From CAZYBG01 sp964645155 (GTDB taxonomy: Bacteria; Pseudomonadota; Alphaproteobacteria; Rhodobacterales; Rhodobacteraceae), in assembly GCA_964645155.1 (NCBI GenBank), contig CAZYBG010000005.1, forward strand, positions 9,467-73,466: a stretch of DNA of 64,000 nucleotides, written 5' to 3'. The translations under genes were made by a program, and so were the position numbers. Each line of letters starts with the position of its first letter. Position 1 is the first letter of the stretch. The notes beneath the pieces were generated by a model, which ran no database searches, was not told the origin of the DNA, and saw nothing but the letters and a program-made list of their open reading frames with translations. Of the stretch, positions 9,064-18,119 are shown in pieces.

Positions 9064-10077
9064 CTACTCCATCGTCAGGCTGCCGTCGGCGGGCAGGTAG
9101 ACGTCGGTGAAGTAGAGGCCGGCATCGGGAGCGTTCTGGAACTCGTAGGTCTCGCCGATCTGCGCGATCGCCGTCTCCATCCGTGCCGGATCTATGCCGC
9201 CGAGGCCGTTTGCCTTCACCCAGTCGGTCAGGATGTTGTCGGCCAGCACCATCTGCAGTCGGTTGAGCTCGAGCGCCTGGTCGATCGCCGGGTTGCGCCC
9301 GGCCACCGCGGTGATCCCCGCCTCGGGGTCGGCGATCACGTCCTTTAGCCCCAGCGCCACGGCGCGAAGGAACTTCGTCACCGTCTCGCCGTTCTCGGCC
9401 GCCCAGTCGGTGTTGACGAGGATCGCGTTGCCGTAGAGCGCAAGGCCATGGTCGGCCATCAGGATGACCGAGATGTCGTCCTCGGGCACGCCGAGCCGCA
9501 TCAGGTTCTGCTTCGACGAGAACGAGAAGCCAGCGACGGCGTCGACCTGGCCTTCGGCGAGCATCGGCTCGCGGGTCGGAAAACCGAGCGGTTCGACGGT
9601 CACGGCGGCGGGGTCGATGCCGGTGAGTTCGGCGAAGACCGGGAATTGCTGCCACGCACCGTCCGGCGGCGGGGCGCCGAGCCGCTTGCCCTCGAGATCG
9701 GCGGGTTCCGACACACCCAGCGACCGGCGCCCGACGATGGCGAAGGCCGGCTTGTCGTAGACCATCATCACAGCCGTCACGGGTGCGCCAGGGTTCTGGT
9801 CGAGGAACTTGATGACCGTATTGATGTCGCCGAAGCCCATCGGGAAGGCGCCGGTCGCGATCTTGGGGATGGTCTCCACGGACCCGGTGCCGGCCTCGAC
9901 CGTCACTTCGAGGCCTTCCGCCGCGAAATGACCGTTGTCGATTGCCGCGAAGTAGATCGCCGAGGGCGCTTCGAACTTCCAGTCGAGCGCGAAGGATACG
10001 GGCGTCAACTCCTGCGCGCCTGCCGCGCTGCCGAAGAGCGCGGCGGCCACGAGGGTCTTGATTGTCCGGTTGAACAT
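9064..10077 (-). CDS. ABC transporter substrate-binding protein, NMT1/THI5-like
   Basis: The 337-residue periplasmic binding protein has a Sec signal peptide that ends near AAGA, just before QELTPVSF. The NMT1-like pattern follows: FALDWKFEAPSAIYFAAIDNG, VEAGTGSVETIPKIATGAFPMGFGD, and AEGQVDAVAGF. A strong ribosome site (AGGAGGTAAG) before ATG at 10077 fixes the start, although the frame is open further upstream. The ligand is unknown; pyrimidine precursors, sulfonates and aromatic acids are all possible for this fold. I looked for a TPP riboswitch in the 163-base leader and saw none. Confidence 0.9.
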   Translation of the reverse strand: MFNRTIKTLVAAALFGSAAGAQELTPVSFALDWKFEAPSAIYFAAIDNGHFAAEGLEVTVEAGTGSVETIPKIATGAFPMGFGDINTVIKFLDQNPGAPVTAVMMVYDKPAFAIVGRRSLGVSEPADLEGKRLGAPPPDGAWQQFPVFAELTGIDPAAVTVEPLGFPTREPMLAEGQVDAVAGFSFSSKQNLMRLGVPEDDISVILMADHGLALYGNAILVNTDWAAENGETVTKFLRAVALGLKDVIADPEAGITAVAGRNPAIDQALELNRLQMVLADNILTDWVKANGLGGIDPARMETAIAQIGETYEFQNAPDAGLYFTDVYLPADGSLTME

Positions 10078-10240
10078 CTGGCGCTTACCTCCTGCTGTGT
10101 CTCCCACGCGCGACCCTGCGGCATCGCCGACCGCACGCAACGGTGGGGCTAGGCCGACGCGCCGGGTGGTGCCTGTCGCGGCGGCATCTGACCATTGCAT
10201 AGGCGGTCCGCCACATAAACGGGCAATCGTGTGCGTTCGG

Positions 10241-10876
10241 CTAGACGAGACCGGCTGCGCGGGCGCCGTCAAGCAGGCTCGTGGCGACGTGATGCGCGCC
10301 GGCGCGGCCTGTGGCCTGCAGGTCAGGCACCTGAACCACGGTCATCCCCGCGGCCAGGGCCGCGGCGACGCCGGTGTCGCTGTCCTCGAAGGCGATGCAG
10401 TCTTGCGGGCGGGCGCCCAGCCTGCGCGCCGCTTCGACGAAGACGTCGGGTGCAGGCTTGGGCAGCGGCACGGCGTCGAACCCCACGATCGCGCCGAAAT
10501 GGCCGACGAGCCCGGTCACGGCCAGCTTGCGCTCCGCACTGGCCGTCGCGCTGTTGGTTGCGACGCCGCGCGGCAGGAACCCGGTCGCGGCGAGCAGCTC
10601 GGCGGCGCCGGGCTTGACCGGAATCCCCGCGCCATAGCGCCGCCGGGTGGCCGCTGCCCAGCCATCGTCGAGCGCGCCTAGGTCCAGCGTCGCCCCGAAA
10701 CGGCGGGCGATGCGGCGGCGTCCCTCGTCCTCGGCCACGCCAACAAGCGAGAGCATGAAGGCGGGCTCGAGATCGTGGCCCAGCGCCGCGAACGCCTCGA
10801 TGCCAGCTTCCATCACCAGGCGCTCGGTGTCGATCAGCGTTCCATCGAGGTCGAAGATCGCGGCAGCGAAGCGCAT
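10241..10876 (-). CDS. HAD family hydrolase (beta-phosphoglucomutase-like phosphatase)
   Basis: The 211-residue protein has all four HAD motifs. These are FDLDGTLIDTE (nucleophile and acid/base Asp), VATNSATAS (motif II), PLPKPAPDVF (motif III Lys) and FEDSDTGVAAALAAGM (motif IV). The helical cap is inserted after motif I, so it belongs to subfamily IA. It removes phosphate from, or isomerises, small phosphorylated metabolites; the substrate cannot be told from sequence. It lies 40 bases after cpdB on the same strand. Confidence 0.9.
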   Translation of the reverse strand: MRFAAAIFDLDGTLIDTERLVMEAGIEAFAALGHDLEPAFMLSLVGVAEDEGRRRIARRFGATLDLGALDDGWAAATRRRYGAGIPVKPGAAELLAATGFLPRGVATNSATASAERKLAVTGLVGHFGAIVGFDAVPLPKPAPDVFVEAARRLGARPQDCIAFEDSDTGVAAALAAGMTVVQVPDLQATGRAGAHHVATSLLDGARAAGLV

Positions 10877-10916
10877 GGGCAGGGTCCGGGGTGGCGGGCG
10901 CCGGACCCTTAGCGCG

Positions 10917-12896
10917 TCACAGCGCGATGCGGAAGCGGGCGAACCCGTCCGGCCCTTCGCCGGCAGGCTCGATCGCGACCCCCTTCAGGTCGGCGATGTA
11001 GTCCACCGCCCGCGGCCCGGTGTCGAAGAGGACGCTGGTTCCCGGCATCGGGGCGAAGCGCCAGTTGGCGTCGGCCGAAGGATTGATCGTGCCCTGCGCG
11101 ACGATGTAGCGGACAATGACGTCGCGGTTGGTGTCCGGTGCCTCGAAGACGATCGTGTCGCCCGCGGCGCCGGGAAAGTCGCCGCCCCCCGAGGCGCGGT
11201 AGTTGTTCGTCGCGACCACGAACTCGGCCGCGGGATCGACCGGCGCGCCGGCGTGCATCAGGTTGACGATCCGGTTCGCGCCTTCGTCGAGGAGAACGCC
11301 CTTGGGGTCGAACTTCGAGGGCTGCGAAAGGTCGATCTCGTAGGTCACGCCGTCGATCACGTCGAAATTGTAGCTTGGGAAGTCCGGGTTCAGCAGCACC
11401 TGGTCGGCGCCTCCGGGGGTGATCTGGTTGAAGATCCCCGCCGACCGCTCGAGCCAGTCCTTCAGTTGCGCGCCGGTGATCCGCACCGCGCGGACTGTGT
11501 TGGGGTAGAGGTAGAGGTCGGCCACGTTCCTGATCGCCACATCGCCGGCCGCGACATCGGTGTAGTAGTCGGGCCCGCCGCGCCCGCCCGACTTGAAGGG
11601 TGCGGCCGCCGAGAGGAGCGGCAGTTCCGCATGCGGCGTGCCGGCGAGCATCTGGGCGATGTACCAGATCTGTGCCTGGCTCACGATCTGCACCGAGGGA
11701 TCGTCGGCGACGAGGGCGAAGTAGCTGTGCAGCGGCGCGGAGGTCTTGCCGACCGGGCGCCGGACGTAGTCGAGCGTCGCCTGGTGCTCGGTCTCGACTG
11801 AGGCCAGCACCTCGGGCACGTCCCCGACGAGCGCGGTGATCGAGCGGTCTTCGTTGCGCCGGTAGATCGGGCGCACCTCGGACGCAGACGAGACCACGCG
11901 CCATTCGTCGCCCGAACGTTCGAGCAGCAGGTCGAGCACGCCCAGATGCGAACCCCAGAAGCCGCCCATCACGGCAGGCTTGCCGTGGATCGTCCCCGCC
12001 GTGGCGTCGACCGCGGCGAAGCCCTCGAAGTCGGGGCCGGGGAACACCAGGTGGCTGTGGCCGCTCAGTACCGCGTCGATCCCGTCGATGGCGGCGAGCG
12101 GGACGCTTGCATTCTCCATCATGTCGGCCGGGTCGGCGGCGCCGATGCCGGAATGCGACAGCGCCACGATGATGTCGCACCCCTCCTCGCGCATCTGCGG
12201 CACGAAGCTTTCGGCCGATGCGAGGATGTCGCGGGCCTGCACCGCACCCTCGAGGTGCTGGCGGTCCCATTGCATGATCTGCGGCGGCACGAAGCCGATC
12301 ACGCCGATCCGGATCGGATGCTCCGCCCCGGCCCCGTCGGTCAGCGTGCGGTCAAGGATCACATACGGCGGCACCAGCGTCTCGTCGTCGCGCGGCGTGG
12401 CGCCCAGCGCCTTCGCCACGTTCGCGCTGACTACCGGAAAGCTGGCCCCGGCCAGCGCCTTGGTCAGAAAGTCGAGGCCGTAGTTGAACTCGTGGTTGCC
12501 AAGCGTCGAGGCGTCGAAGCCCACGGCATTCATCGCCTGGATGATCGGGTGCAGGTCACCCTCCCTCATGCCGCGCTCGTAGGCGATGTAGTCGCCCATC
12601 GGATTGCCCTGGAGGAAGTCGCCGTTGTCGAGGAGCAGCGCGTTCGCCGCCTCGGCCCGCACTGCGGCGACATGGGCAGCGGTGCGGGCAAGGCCGACGG
12701 TGTCGACCGGCTCGTCGGCATAATAGTCGTAGGGCAGGATGTGCACGTGGAGATCGGTGGTCTCCATGATGCGCAGATGTGCCTGCCCTGCCTGCGCCCG
12801 TGCCGAGAAGGGGTGGAGGACGATCAACGAGGCTCCCGCCATACCGCCGGCGAGAAAGCTGCGCCGATTCACCAAAGCTGCGTCCAGGCCGGACAT
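10917..12896 (-). CDS. cpdB: 2',3'-cyclic-nucleotide 2'-phosphodiesterase/3'-nucleotidase
   Basis: The 659-residue enzyme is probably periplasmic and Tat-exported. The N-terminus has NRRSFLAGG and a hydrophobic stretch ending in ARAQA. The calcineurin-like metal motifs are present: DLHVHI, NGDFLQGNPMGD, LGNHEFNYG, and SGHSHLVFPG. A C-terminal 5'-nucleotidase domain follows (PFKSGGRGGPDYYTD, NLYLYPNT-like and NNYRASGGGDFPG). It turns 2',3'-cyclic nucleotides into 3'-nucleotides and then nucleosides, a phosphate-scavenging role. The start ATG at 12896 follows GGAGGTGATC; a much longer open frame upstream is not coding. Confidence 0.93.
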   Translation of the reverse strand: MSGLDAALVNRRSFLAGGMAGASLIVLHPFSARAQAGQAHLRIMETTDLHVHILPYDYYADEPVDTVGLARTAAHVAAVRAEAANALLLDNGDFLQGNPMGDYIAYERGMREGDLHPIIQAMNAVGFDASTLGNHEFNYGLDFLTKALAGASFPVVSANVAKALGATPRDDETLVPPYVILDRTLTDGAGAEHPIRIGVIGFVPPQIMQWDRQHLEGAVQARDILASAESFVPQMREEGCDIIVALSHSGIGAADPADMMENASVPLAAIDGIDAVLSGHSHLVFPGPDFEGFAAVDATAGTIHGKPAVMGGFWGSHLGVLDLLLERSGDEWRVVSSASEVRPIYRRNEDRSITALVGDVPEVLASVETEHQATLDYVRRPVGKTSAPLHSYFALVADDPSVQIVSQAQIWYIAQMLAGTPHAELPLLSAAAPFKSGGRGGPDYYTDVAAGDVAIRNVADLYLYPNTVRAVRITGAQLKDWLERSAGIFNQITPGGADQVLLNPDFPSYNFDVIDGVTYEIDLSQPSKFDPKGVLLDEGANRIVNLMHAGAPVDPAAEFVVATNNYRASGGGDFPGAAGDTIVFEAPDTNRDVIVRYIVAQGTINPSADANWRFAPMPGTSVLFDTGPRAVDYIADLKGVAIEPAGEGPDGFARFRIAL

Positions 12897-12938
12897 GATC
12901 ACCTCCGCAGATTCCAGGATTCTGGATGGAACCTTATC

Positions 12939-12956
12939 ATGACCGGCGCGTGACAC
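12939..12956 (-). promoter_or_regulatory. Possible PhoB box upstream of cpdB
   Basis: On the cpdB strand the sequence reads GTGTCAC, four bases, CGGTCAT: two seven-base direct repeats with the 11-base period of a Pho box. Each repeat matches the classic CTGTCA(T/C) unit at five of seven positions. It lies 43 bases before the cpdB start codon. A phosphate-scavenging nucleotidase is a sensible PhoB target, but the match is imperfect and could be chance. Confidence 0.35.
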
Positions 12957-13094
12957 TAGGCCGTGCGTAGCGCGATAACCAGTCGCGCCATGGTTGCGCG
13001 TAAGGGGTGCGCAAGAATGTCGCGCCGCCCGATTGCGCCGCCGCGCGCCGGCATGCGAGGTTCGCCCGCCAGAACGGCAGGAGAACGGTACGGC

Positions 13095-14051
13095 ATGCGC
13101 GGCACCCATGACATCACGTTCTTCGGCTCCGGGCTTGATCGCGCGGCGGCGCTGCGCGGCCAGACCGACCGGATCGCCGGGCTGATGGCGGAGGAGACCG
13201 CCCGGATCCTTCCCTTGTGGCGCGGCAAGCCGCTGATCGTGGGCGAGGGCGGCGGCTGGCTGCCATGCGGGCATCCGGTGCAGGCCGAGGCCCTCGAGCC
13301 GCCGGTCTTCCTCGGCGTCGACGATCTCGGCCCACGCTTTGCCTGCGACATCTCGCGGTGGGAGCCCGATCAGGTGCCCGAGACGCTCGGCGCGTTCTTC
13401 GATCCGACCGAACAGCGCCACCCCGCGCTCGGCCCGGAGCATCGTTTCGCCGAACTGCGGGCTTGGATGACGCGGCTTTCGCCCCGTGACGCCGAGCTGA
13501 TCGCCACCGCCAAGGCGCTGACGGGCTGGCATGCGACGCATGGGTTCTGCGCCCGGTGCGGCGCACGGACTCGGCCCGCCAAGGCGGGTTGGCAGCGTGA
13601 CTGTCCGGATTGCGGCGCCTCGCACTTTCCGCGGACCGACCCGGTCGTCATCATGCTCGTGACCCATGGCGACGCCGTCCTCCTCGGCCGGTCGTCGTTC
13701 TGGCCCGAAGGCATGTACTCGCTGCTCGCCGGCTTCGTGGAACCGGGCGAGACGCTCGAGGCCGCGGTCTGCCGCGAGGTCCTCGAGGAGACCGGCGTGA
13801 GCCTCGGCCCCGTGTCCTACCTCGCCTCGCAGCCCTGGCCGTTTCCGGCCTCGCTCATGGTCGGCTGCCGCGCGGAGGCCATGGGCCGAGAGATCACGCT
13901 CGACCCCGAGGAACTCGAAGATGCCCTGTGGCTGTCGCGGCGGGAGTTGCTCGACGTGTTCGCCGGAACACATCCTAAGGTGAAACCCGCCCGACGCGGG
14001 GCGATCGCGCGGTTCTTGCTCGACCGCTGGCTTGCCGACCGGCTCGATTGA
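13095..14051 (+). CDS. nudC: NAD(+)/NADH pyrophosphatase NudC
   Basis: The 318-residue Nudix hydrolase cuts NADH into NMNH and AMP and can remove NAD caps from RNA (family knowledge). It has a four-cysteine zinc ribbon (C152, C155, C170, C173) and then the Nudix box at about 213-235 (GFVEPGETLEAAVCREVLEE). The NudC-specific SQPWPFPASLM follows the box. The start is ATG at 13095 behind GGCAGGAG; the frame is open further upstream without a better start. It diverges from cpdB across a 198-base gap. Confidence 0.95.
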   Translation: MRGTHDITFFGSGLDRAAALRGQTDRIAGLMAEETARILPLWRGKPLIVGEGGGWLPCGHPVQAEALEPPVFLGVDDLGPRFACDISRWEPDQVPETLGAFFDPTEQRHPALGPEHRFAELRAWMTRLSPRDAELIATAKALTGWHATHGFCARCGARTRPAKAGWQRDCPDCGASHFPRTDPVVIMLVTHGDAVLLGRSSFWPEGMYSLLAGFVEPGETLEAAVCREVLEETGVSLGPVSYLASQPWPFPASLMVGCRAEAMGREITLDPEELEDALWLSRRELLDVFAGTHPKVKPARRGAIARFLLDRWLADRLD

Positions 14052-14081
14052 CGGCAGGACGGGTCTCCGGGAGAGCGGGAA

Positions 14082-14531
14082 GTGCGTTTCACGGCACGGC
14101 AGGATATCGAGGCACCGATCGCCACCGTCTTTGCGGCGCTGTCGGATTTCGACCGGTTCGAGCGGGTCGCCTTGCAGCGCGGCGCCGAGGTCCGCCGCAC
14201 CGGCGGCGGGGCGGGCCTCGCCTGGACCGTGAACTTCCGCTACCGGGGCAGGCCGCGCAAGCTCGATACCGTGCTGGAGACGTTCGATCCGCCGTCCGCG
14301 CTCGTCTCCACCGGGCGCATCGGCGGCTTCGAGGGGATTCTCGATGTCCGCCTCGTGGCGCTGTCGCCGCGACGGACGCGGCTGACGGTCGATCTCGATC
14401 TGCGCGCCCGCAGCCTTGCAGCAAGGCTGCTGATGCCGTCCATCCGGCTGGCGCGGACCAGCCTGGGCCAGCGGTTCCGGCGCCGGTTGGAAGGATTCGC
14501 CCGCGAGATCGAGCGGACCGCGCGCGGCTGA
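14082..14531 (+). CDS. SRPBCC family protein
   Basis: The 149-residue cytoplasmic protein has the START/Bet v1-like fold pattern. It opens MRFTARQDIEAPIATVFAAL with DFDRFE and then alternates beta strands (GLAWTVNFRYRGRPRK, ALVSTGRIGGFEGIL). A final long basic helix closes the fold. Members bind hydrophobic ligands or act as cyclase/dehydratase-like proteins; no specific role can be assigned. The start is GTG at 14082. It is 30 bases after nudC and converges on pheA with no gap. Confidence 0.85.
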   Translation: MRFTARQDIEAPIATVFAALSDFDRFERVALQRGAEVRRTGGGAGLAWTVNFRYRGRPRKLDTVLETFDPPSALVSTGRIGGFEGILDVRLVALSPRRTRLTVDLDLRARSLAARLLMPSIRLARTSLGQRFRRRLEGFAREIERTARG

Positions 14532-15365
14532 TCAGCGCCGGCGCTGATCGGCAGGGTAGACGCCCAAGAGCTTCATTTCGCTTGTGAAATAGCGAAGTTC
14601 TTCCAGCGCGTTCTGCACGTTGCGGTCGTCGGGGTGGCCCTCGATGTCGGCGTAGAACTGCGTGGCCGAGAATGATCCGTCGACCATGTAGCTTTCCAGC
14701 TTGGTCATGTTGACGCCGTTGGTGGCGAACCCGCCCATCGCCTTGTAGAGCGCGGCGGGAATGTTGCGCACGCGAAACACGAACGTCGTCATCATGCCGG
14801 CGTCGCCGCGGCGCTTCAGATCGGGCTCGCGCGCCATGATGAGGAACCGGGTCGTGTTGTTCTGCTGGTCCTCGATATGTCTTGCGCGCACGTCGAGGCC
14901 GTAGATCTCGCCCGCCAGTTCCGAGGCAAGCGCACCAAGCGACGGATCGCGCCGCTCGGCCACTTCCCGGGCCGAACCGGCGGTGTCGGCGCCGGTGACG
15001 CCACGGATGCCGTTGGCGCGCAGGAAGTCGCGGCACTGGCCGAGCAGCACGGTATGGCTGATCGCCGACTGCACGTCCTGCAGCGGCGTTCCGGGCACGA
15101 CGAGCAGGTTGATGTGCACCCGCACGAACGCCTCGTCGATGATGTGGAGGCCCGAGGCGGGCAGCAGGTGGTGGATGTCCGCGACCCGCCCGTAGGTCGA
15201 GTTCTCGACCGGGAGCATGGCGAGATCCGCCTCGCCGCGGCGCACCGTCTCGATCGTGTCCTCGAACGTCGCGCAGGGCAGCGCCTCCATCCGCGGCCTT
15301 GCCTCGCGGCAGGCCTGGTGCGAGTACGCCCCGGGTTCGCCCTGGAACGCGATGCGGCCGGTCAT
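14532..15365 (-). CDS. pheA: Prephenate dehydratase
   Basis: The 277-residue enzyme converts prephenate to phenylpyruvate in phenylalanine synthesis. The N-terminal catalytic domain starts RIAFQGEPGAYSHQA and contains LPVENSTYGRVADIHHLL and the TRF motif (NNTTRFLIM). A C-terminal ACT domain follows (TTFVFRVRNIPAALYKAMGG, with LESYMVDG at the Phe-binding ESRP position). No chorismate mutase domain is fused, as is normal in alphaproteobacteria. It diverges from the cytochrome c gene. Confidence 0.96.
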   Translation of the reverse strand: MTGRIAFQGEPGAYSHQACREARPRMEALPCATFEDTIETVRRGEADLAMLPVENSTYGRVADIHHLLPASGLHIIDEAFVRVHINLLVVPGTPLQDVQSAISHTVLLGQCRDFLRANGIRGVTGADTAGSAREVAERRDPSLGALASELAGEIYGLDVRARHIEDQQNNTTRFLIMAREPDLKRRGDAGMMTTFVFRVRNIPAALYKAMGGFATNGVNMTKLESYMVDGSFSATQFYADIEGHPDDRNVQNALEELRYFTSEMKLLGVYPADQRRR

Positions 15366-15475
15366 CCGCTAACCCCCTGTCGCTCGTGCCGTTTGGTCGC
15401 GCCAACTACACCTTGCGCTTCCGAGGGGGAAGCGGATACACACCGGGCGATCTTAAGGGCTACGCGGACCGCGAC

Positions 15476-15988
15476 ATGTACGACACGATGACGCTGACCA
15501 AGACCGTCGCATCGCTCTGCGGGGCACTTCTGCTCTTCCTGCTGATCGGCTGGGCCGGCGAGGCGATCTATAACGGTGGCCATAGCGCCGACGGCGAGCA
15601 GGCCTACGCGATCGACACCGGCGCCGACGAGGAAGCGACCGAGACGGCCGAGGCGGAAGTGCCGTTCGCCGATGTCTTTGCCGCGGCCGATCCGGCGGCG
15701 GGAGAGGGGCTGTTCCGGCAGTGCCAGGCCTGCCACCGGCTGGACGGCACCGACGGCACCGGCCCGCACCTGAACGGCGTCGTCGGGCGCGACATCGCCT
15801 CCGTCGCGGGTTTTTCATACTCCGACGCGCTCCTCGGCCTCGAGGGGCCGTGGGACCCCGAGGCGATAAGCGGCTTCATCGAGGACCCGCGCGGCTACGC
15901 GTCGGGCACGAGCATGGCCTATTCCGGAATGCGCGATGTCGAGGACCGGGCCAACCTGATCGCCTATCTCGCGACGACCGGTGGCTGA
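15476..15988 (+). CDS. cycM: Membrane-anchored class I cytochrome c (c552/cy type)
   Basis: The 170-residue cytochrome has one N-terminal membrane anchor (about 10-30). A flexible acidic Ala/Glu-rich linker follows, then a periplasmic haem domain with CQACH and a distal methionine in GTSMAYSGM. In Paracoccus and Rhodobacter this protein carries electrons from the bc1 complex to terminal oxidases or the reaction centre. The start MYDTMTLTK resembles known family N-termini; an open frame further upstream is ignored. It diverges from pheA over 110 bases and ends at a strong terminator. Confidence 0.9.
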   Translation: MYDTMTLTKTVASLCGALLLFLLIGWAGEAIYNGGHSADGEQAYAIDTGADEEATETAEAEVPFADVFAAADPAAGEGLFRQCQACHRLDGTDGTGPHLNGVVGRDIASVAGFSYSDALLGLEGPWDPEAISGFIEDPRGYASGTSMAYSGMRDVEDRANLIAYLATTGG

Positions 15989-16015
15989 GATCGGCTCTTC
16001 GCGCCCCGCTGCCGA

Positions 16016-16038
16016 GGCCGCCCGGGGGCGGCCTTTTT
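16016..16038 (+). terminator. Rho-independent terminator after cycM
   Basis: A seven-base perfect stem GGCCGCC / GGCGGCC with the four-base loop CGGG is followed at once by TTTTT. It lies 27 bases after the cycM stop codon and separates it from the yej operon. Confidence 0.85.
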
Positions 16039-16086
16039 CATGCCGCGGGCGGCCGGGCGGCGCGACAAATCTCACGCAAACGCAAC

Positions 16087-16116
16087 TTGAACAATGGGCG
16101 TGGGGGCATCTAGCCT
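16087..16116 (+). promoter_or_regulatory. Candidate sigma-70 promoter of yejA
   Basis: TTGAAC at 16087-16092 and TAGCCT at 16111-16116 are 18 bases apart. They lie downstream of the cycM terminator and about 50 bases before the yejA start. The -10 match is weak, so this is only a candidate. Confidence 0.3.
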
Positions 16117-16169
16117 AGCTGATAAGAGAGACGTCCGTTCTTGCCCGGCAGCACGGGAGGAGCCCCAAG

Positions 16170-18104
16170 ATGCACGATCCGCGCCACAGTGCCCGCGCTC
16201 TCGCCGCCGACCTTCGGCCGCGGCGGGCGATGCTCGCCGCCGGGCTCGGCGCGGCGCTCGTCTGGCTGGCCGCGCCGGCGCCGGCGCAGGACACCACCGC
16301 CCCCGCCGAGGCGACGGCGGGAGAGGAGCGGATCATCGTCACCCACGCCTTCTCGGACCTGGGCGAGATCAAGTATCCGGCCGACTTTCCGCATCTCGAC
16401 TACGTCAATCCTGACGCGCCCAAGGGCGGCGAGATGGCCGTGTCGGCAGAAGGGACTTTCGATAGCCTAAACCCCTTTGCAACGCTCAAGGGCACCCCCG
16501 GCGCGCTGTCGTCCATCATGTACGAGCGCATCCTGACCAGCACCGCCGACGAAGTGGATGCAAGCTACTGCGTCGTCTGCACCACGATGGAATACCCGGA
16601 AAGCCAGGACTGGGTGATCTTCAACCTGCGCCCCGAGGCGCGCTTTTCGGATGGCACGCCCGTCACCGCGCATGATGTGGTGTTCTCGCACCAGCTTCTG
16701 CTCGACCAGGGCACCCCGTCCTATGCCAGCTATGTCGGGCGGGTGATCCCGCAGGTCGAGGCGCTGGACGACCATCGCGTGAAGTTCACCTTCGCGCCCG
16801 ACATTCCGCGCAAGGACCTGATCGGGCAGGCGGGCGGTACCCCGGTCTGGTCGAAGGCCTGGTACGAGGAAACCGGCGCGCGGCTCGACGAAAGCCGCCT
16901 GGACGTGTCGCCGGGGTCTGGGCCCTACATGCTCGACAGCTACGACGTGGGCCGCCGCATCGTCTATCGCCGCAATCCCGACTACTGGGGCGCCGATCTG
17001 CCGATCATGCAGGGCAGATCCAACTTCGACACGATCCGGGTCGAGTATTTCGCCGACTCGAATGCGGCGTTTCTCGGGTTCACCGCCGGCGAATACACCT
17101 TCCGCCAGGAGGGGGATTCGCTGAACTGGGCCACGGCCTACGATTTCCCCGCGCTCGACAAGGGCTGGGTGGTCAAGGCCGAGCCGCTGAACGGCAACCT
17201 GCCGCCCGCGGCCGGCTTCGTCTTCAACCTGCGGCGCGACAAGCTGCAGGACCGCAACATCCGCCTGGCGCTGGGGCGCATGTTCAACTTCACCTTCACC
17301 AACGACACCCTGCAATACGGCCTGTTCCAGCAGCGCGAGAGCTTCTGGCAGGGATCCGAGCTTCAGGCCGAGGGCGTGCCCGAGGGTCGCGAGCTCGAGC
17401 TCCTGCAATCGGTGTCGGACATGATCGACCCCGCCATCCTGACCGAGCCCGCACTCGAGCCGCACACCTCCGGCGAGCGCCAGCTCGATCGCGGCAATCT
17501 TCGGGCGGCCCTCGCGCTGATGGCCGAGGCCGGCTACACCCCCGGCTCGGACGGGATGTTGCGGAACGCCGAGGGCGAGACGCTGGTGGTGGAATTCCTC
17601 GAGACGCGCCAGAATTTCGACCGGATCATCGCGCCCTACATCGACAATCTGCAGCGCCTCGGCGTCGATGCGCGCTACCGGCGCGTTGATCCCGCGCAGT
17701 ACCAGCAGCGGACGCAGGATTTCAACTACGACATCGTCTACGACGGCTACACCAACGCGCTGGTCGAGGGCATTGGCCTCAGCCAGCGCTTCGGCAGCGA
17801 AGACAGGAACGACGTGTTCAATCCGGCCGGCTTCGGCCACCCCGCGGTGGATGCCCTGACCGAAGTCGTTGTCGAGGCCGAGACCTACGACGAGATGGTG
17901 GCCGCGGTCCGCGCCATCGACCGGATCATGCGCTGGGAATACTTCATGGTGCCCACCTGGTACCGTCCGACCTACTGGGTGGCCTACTACGACATGTATG
18001 ACCACCCCGAGCCGCTGCCGCCCTACTCGCTCGGCAATCTCGATTTCTGGTGGTACGACGCCGAGAAGGCCGAGGCGCTGCGCGCCGCCGGCGCGATCAG
18101 GTAG
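16170..18104 (+). CDS. yejA: Peptide ABC transporter substrate-binding protein YejA
   Basis: This is a 644-residue periplasmic solute-binding protein of family 5 (oligopeptide/microcin C type). The signal region contains PRRAMLAAG and a hydrophobic stretch ending APAQ (about residue 40), possibly Tat or Sec. The SBP_bac_5 pattern follows: YVNPDAPKGGEMAVSAEGTFDSLNPFA, then FNLRPEARFSDGTPVTAHDVVFS, and GSGPYMLDSYDVGRRIVYRR. A very good ribosome site (GGGAGGAG) precedes the ATG. First gene of yejABEF; the gap to yejB is 15 bases. Confidence 0.93.
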   Translation: MHDPRHSARALAADLRPRRAMLAAGLGAALVWLAAPAPAQDTTAPAEATAGEERIIVTHAFSDLGEIKYPADFPHLDYVNPDAPKGGEMAVSAEGTFDSLNPFATLKGTPGALSSIMYERILTSTADEVDASYCVVCTTMEYPESQDWVIFNLRPEARFSDGTPVTAHDVVFSHQLLLDQGTPSYASYVGRVIPQVEALDDHRVKFTFAPDIPRKDLIGQAGGTPVWSKAWYEETGARLDESRLDVSPGSGPYMLDSYDVGRRIVYRRNPDYWGADLPIMQGRSNFDTIRVEYFADSNAAFLGFTAGEYTFRQEGDSLNWATAYDFPALDKGWVVKAEPLNGNLPPAAGFVFNLRRDKLQDRNIRLALGRMFNFTFTNDTLQYGLFQQRESFWQGSELQAEGVPEGRELELLQSVSDMIDPAILTEPALEPHTSGERQLDRGNLRAALALMAEAGYTPGSDGMLRNAEGETLVVEFLETRQNFDRIIAPYIDNLQRLGVDARYRRVDPAQYQQRTQDFNYDIVYDGYTNALVEGIGLSQRFGSEDRNDVFNPAGFGHPAVDALTEVVVEAETYDEMVAAVRAIDRIMRWEYFMVPTWYRPTYWVAYYDMYDHPEPLPPYSLGNLDFWWYDAEKAEALRAAGAIR

Positions 18105-18119
18105 GGGCGCTTACGCCGG

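Noticed and set aside
10078..10240. TPP riboswitch upstream of the NMT1/THI5-like binding protein
   Set aside because: The conserved CTGAGA and ACCTGATCTGG-type elements are absent; only a strong ribosome site is seen.
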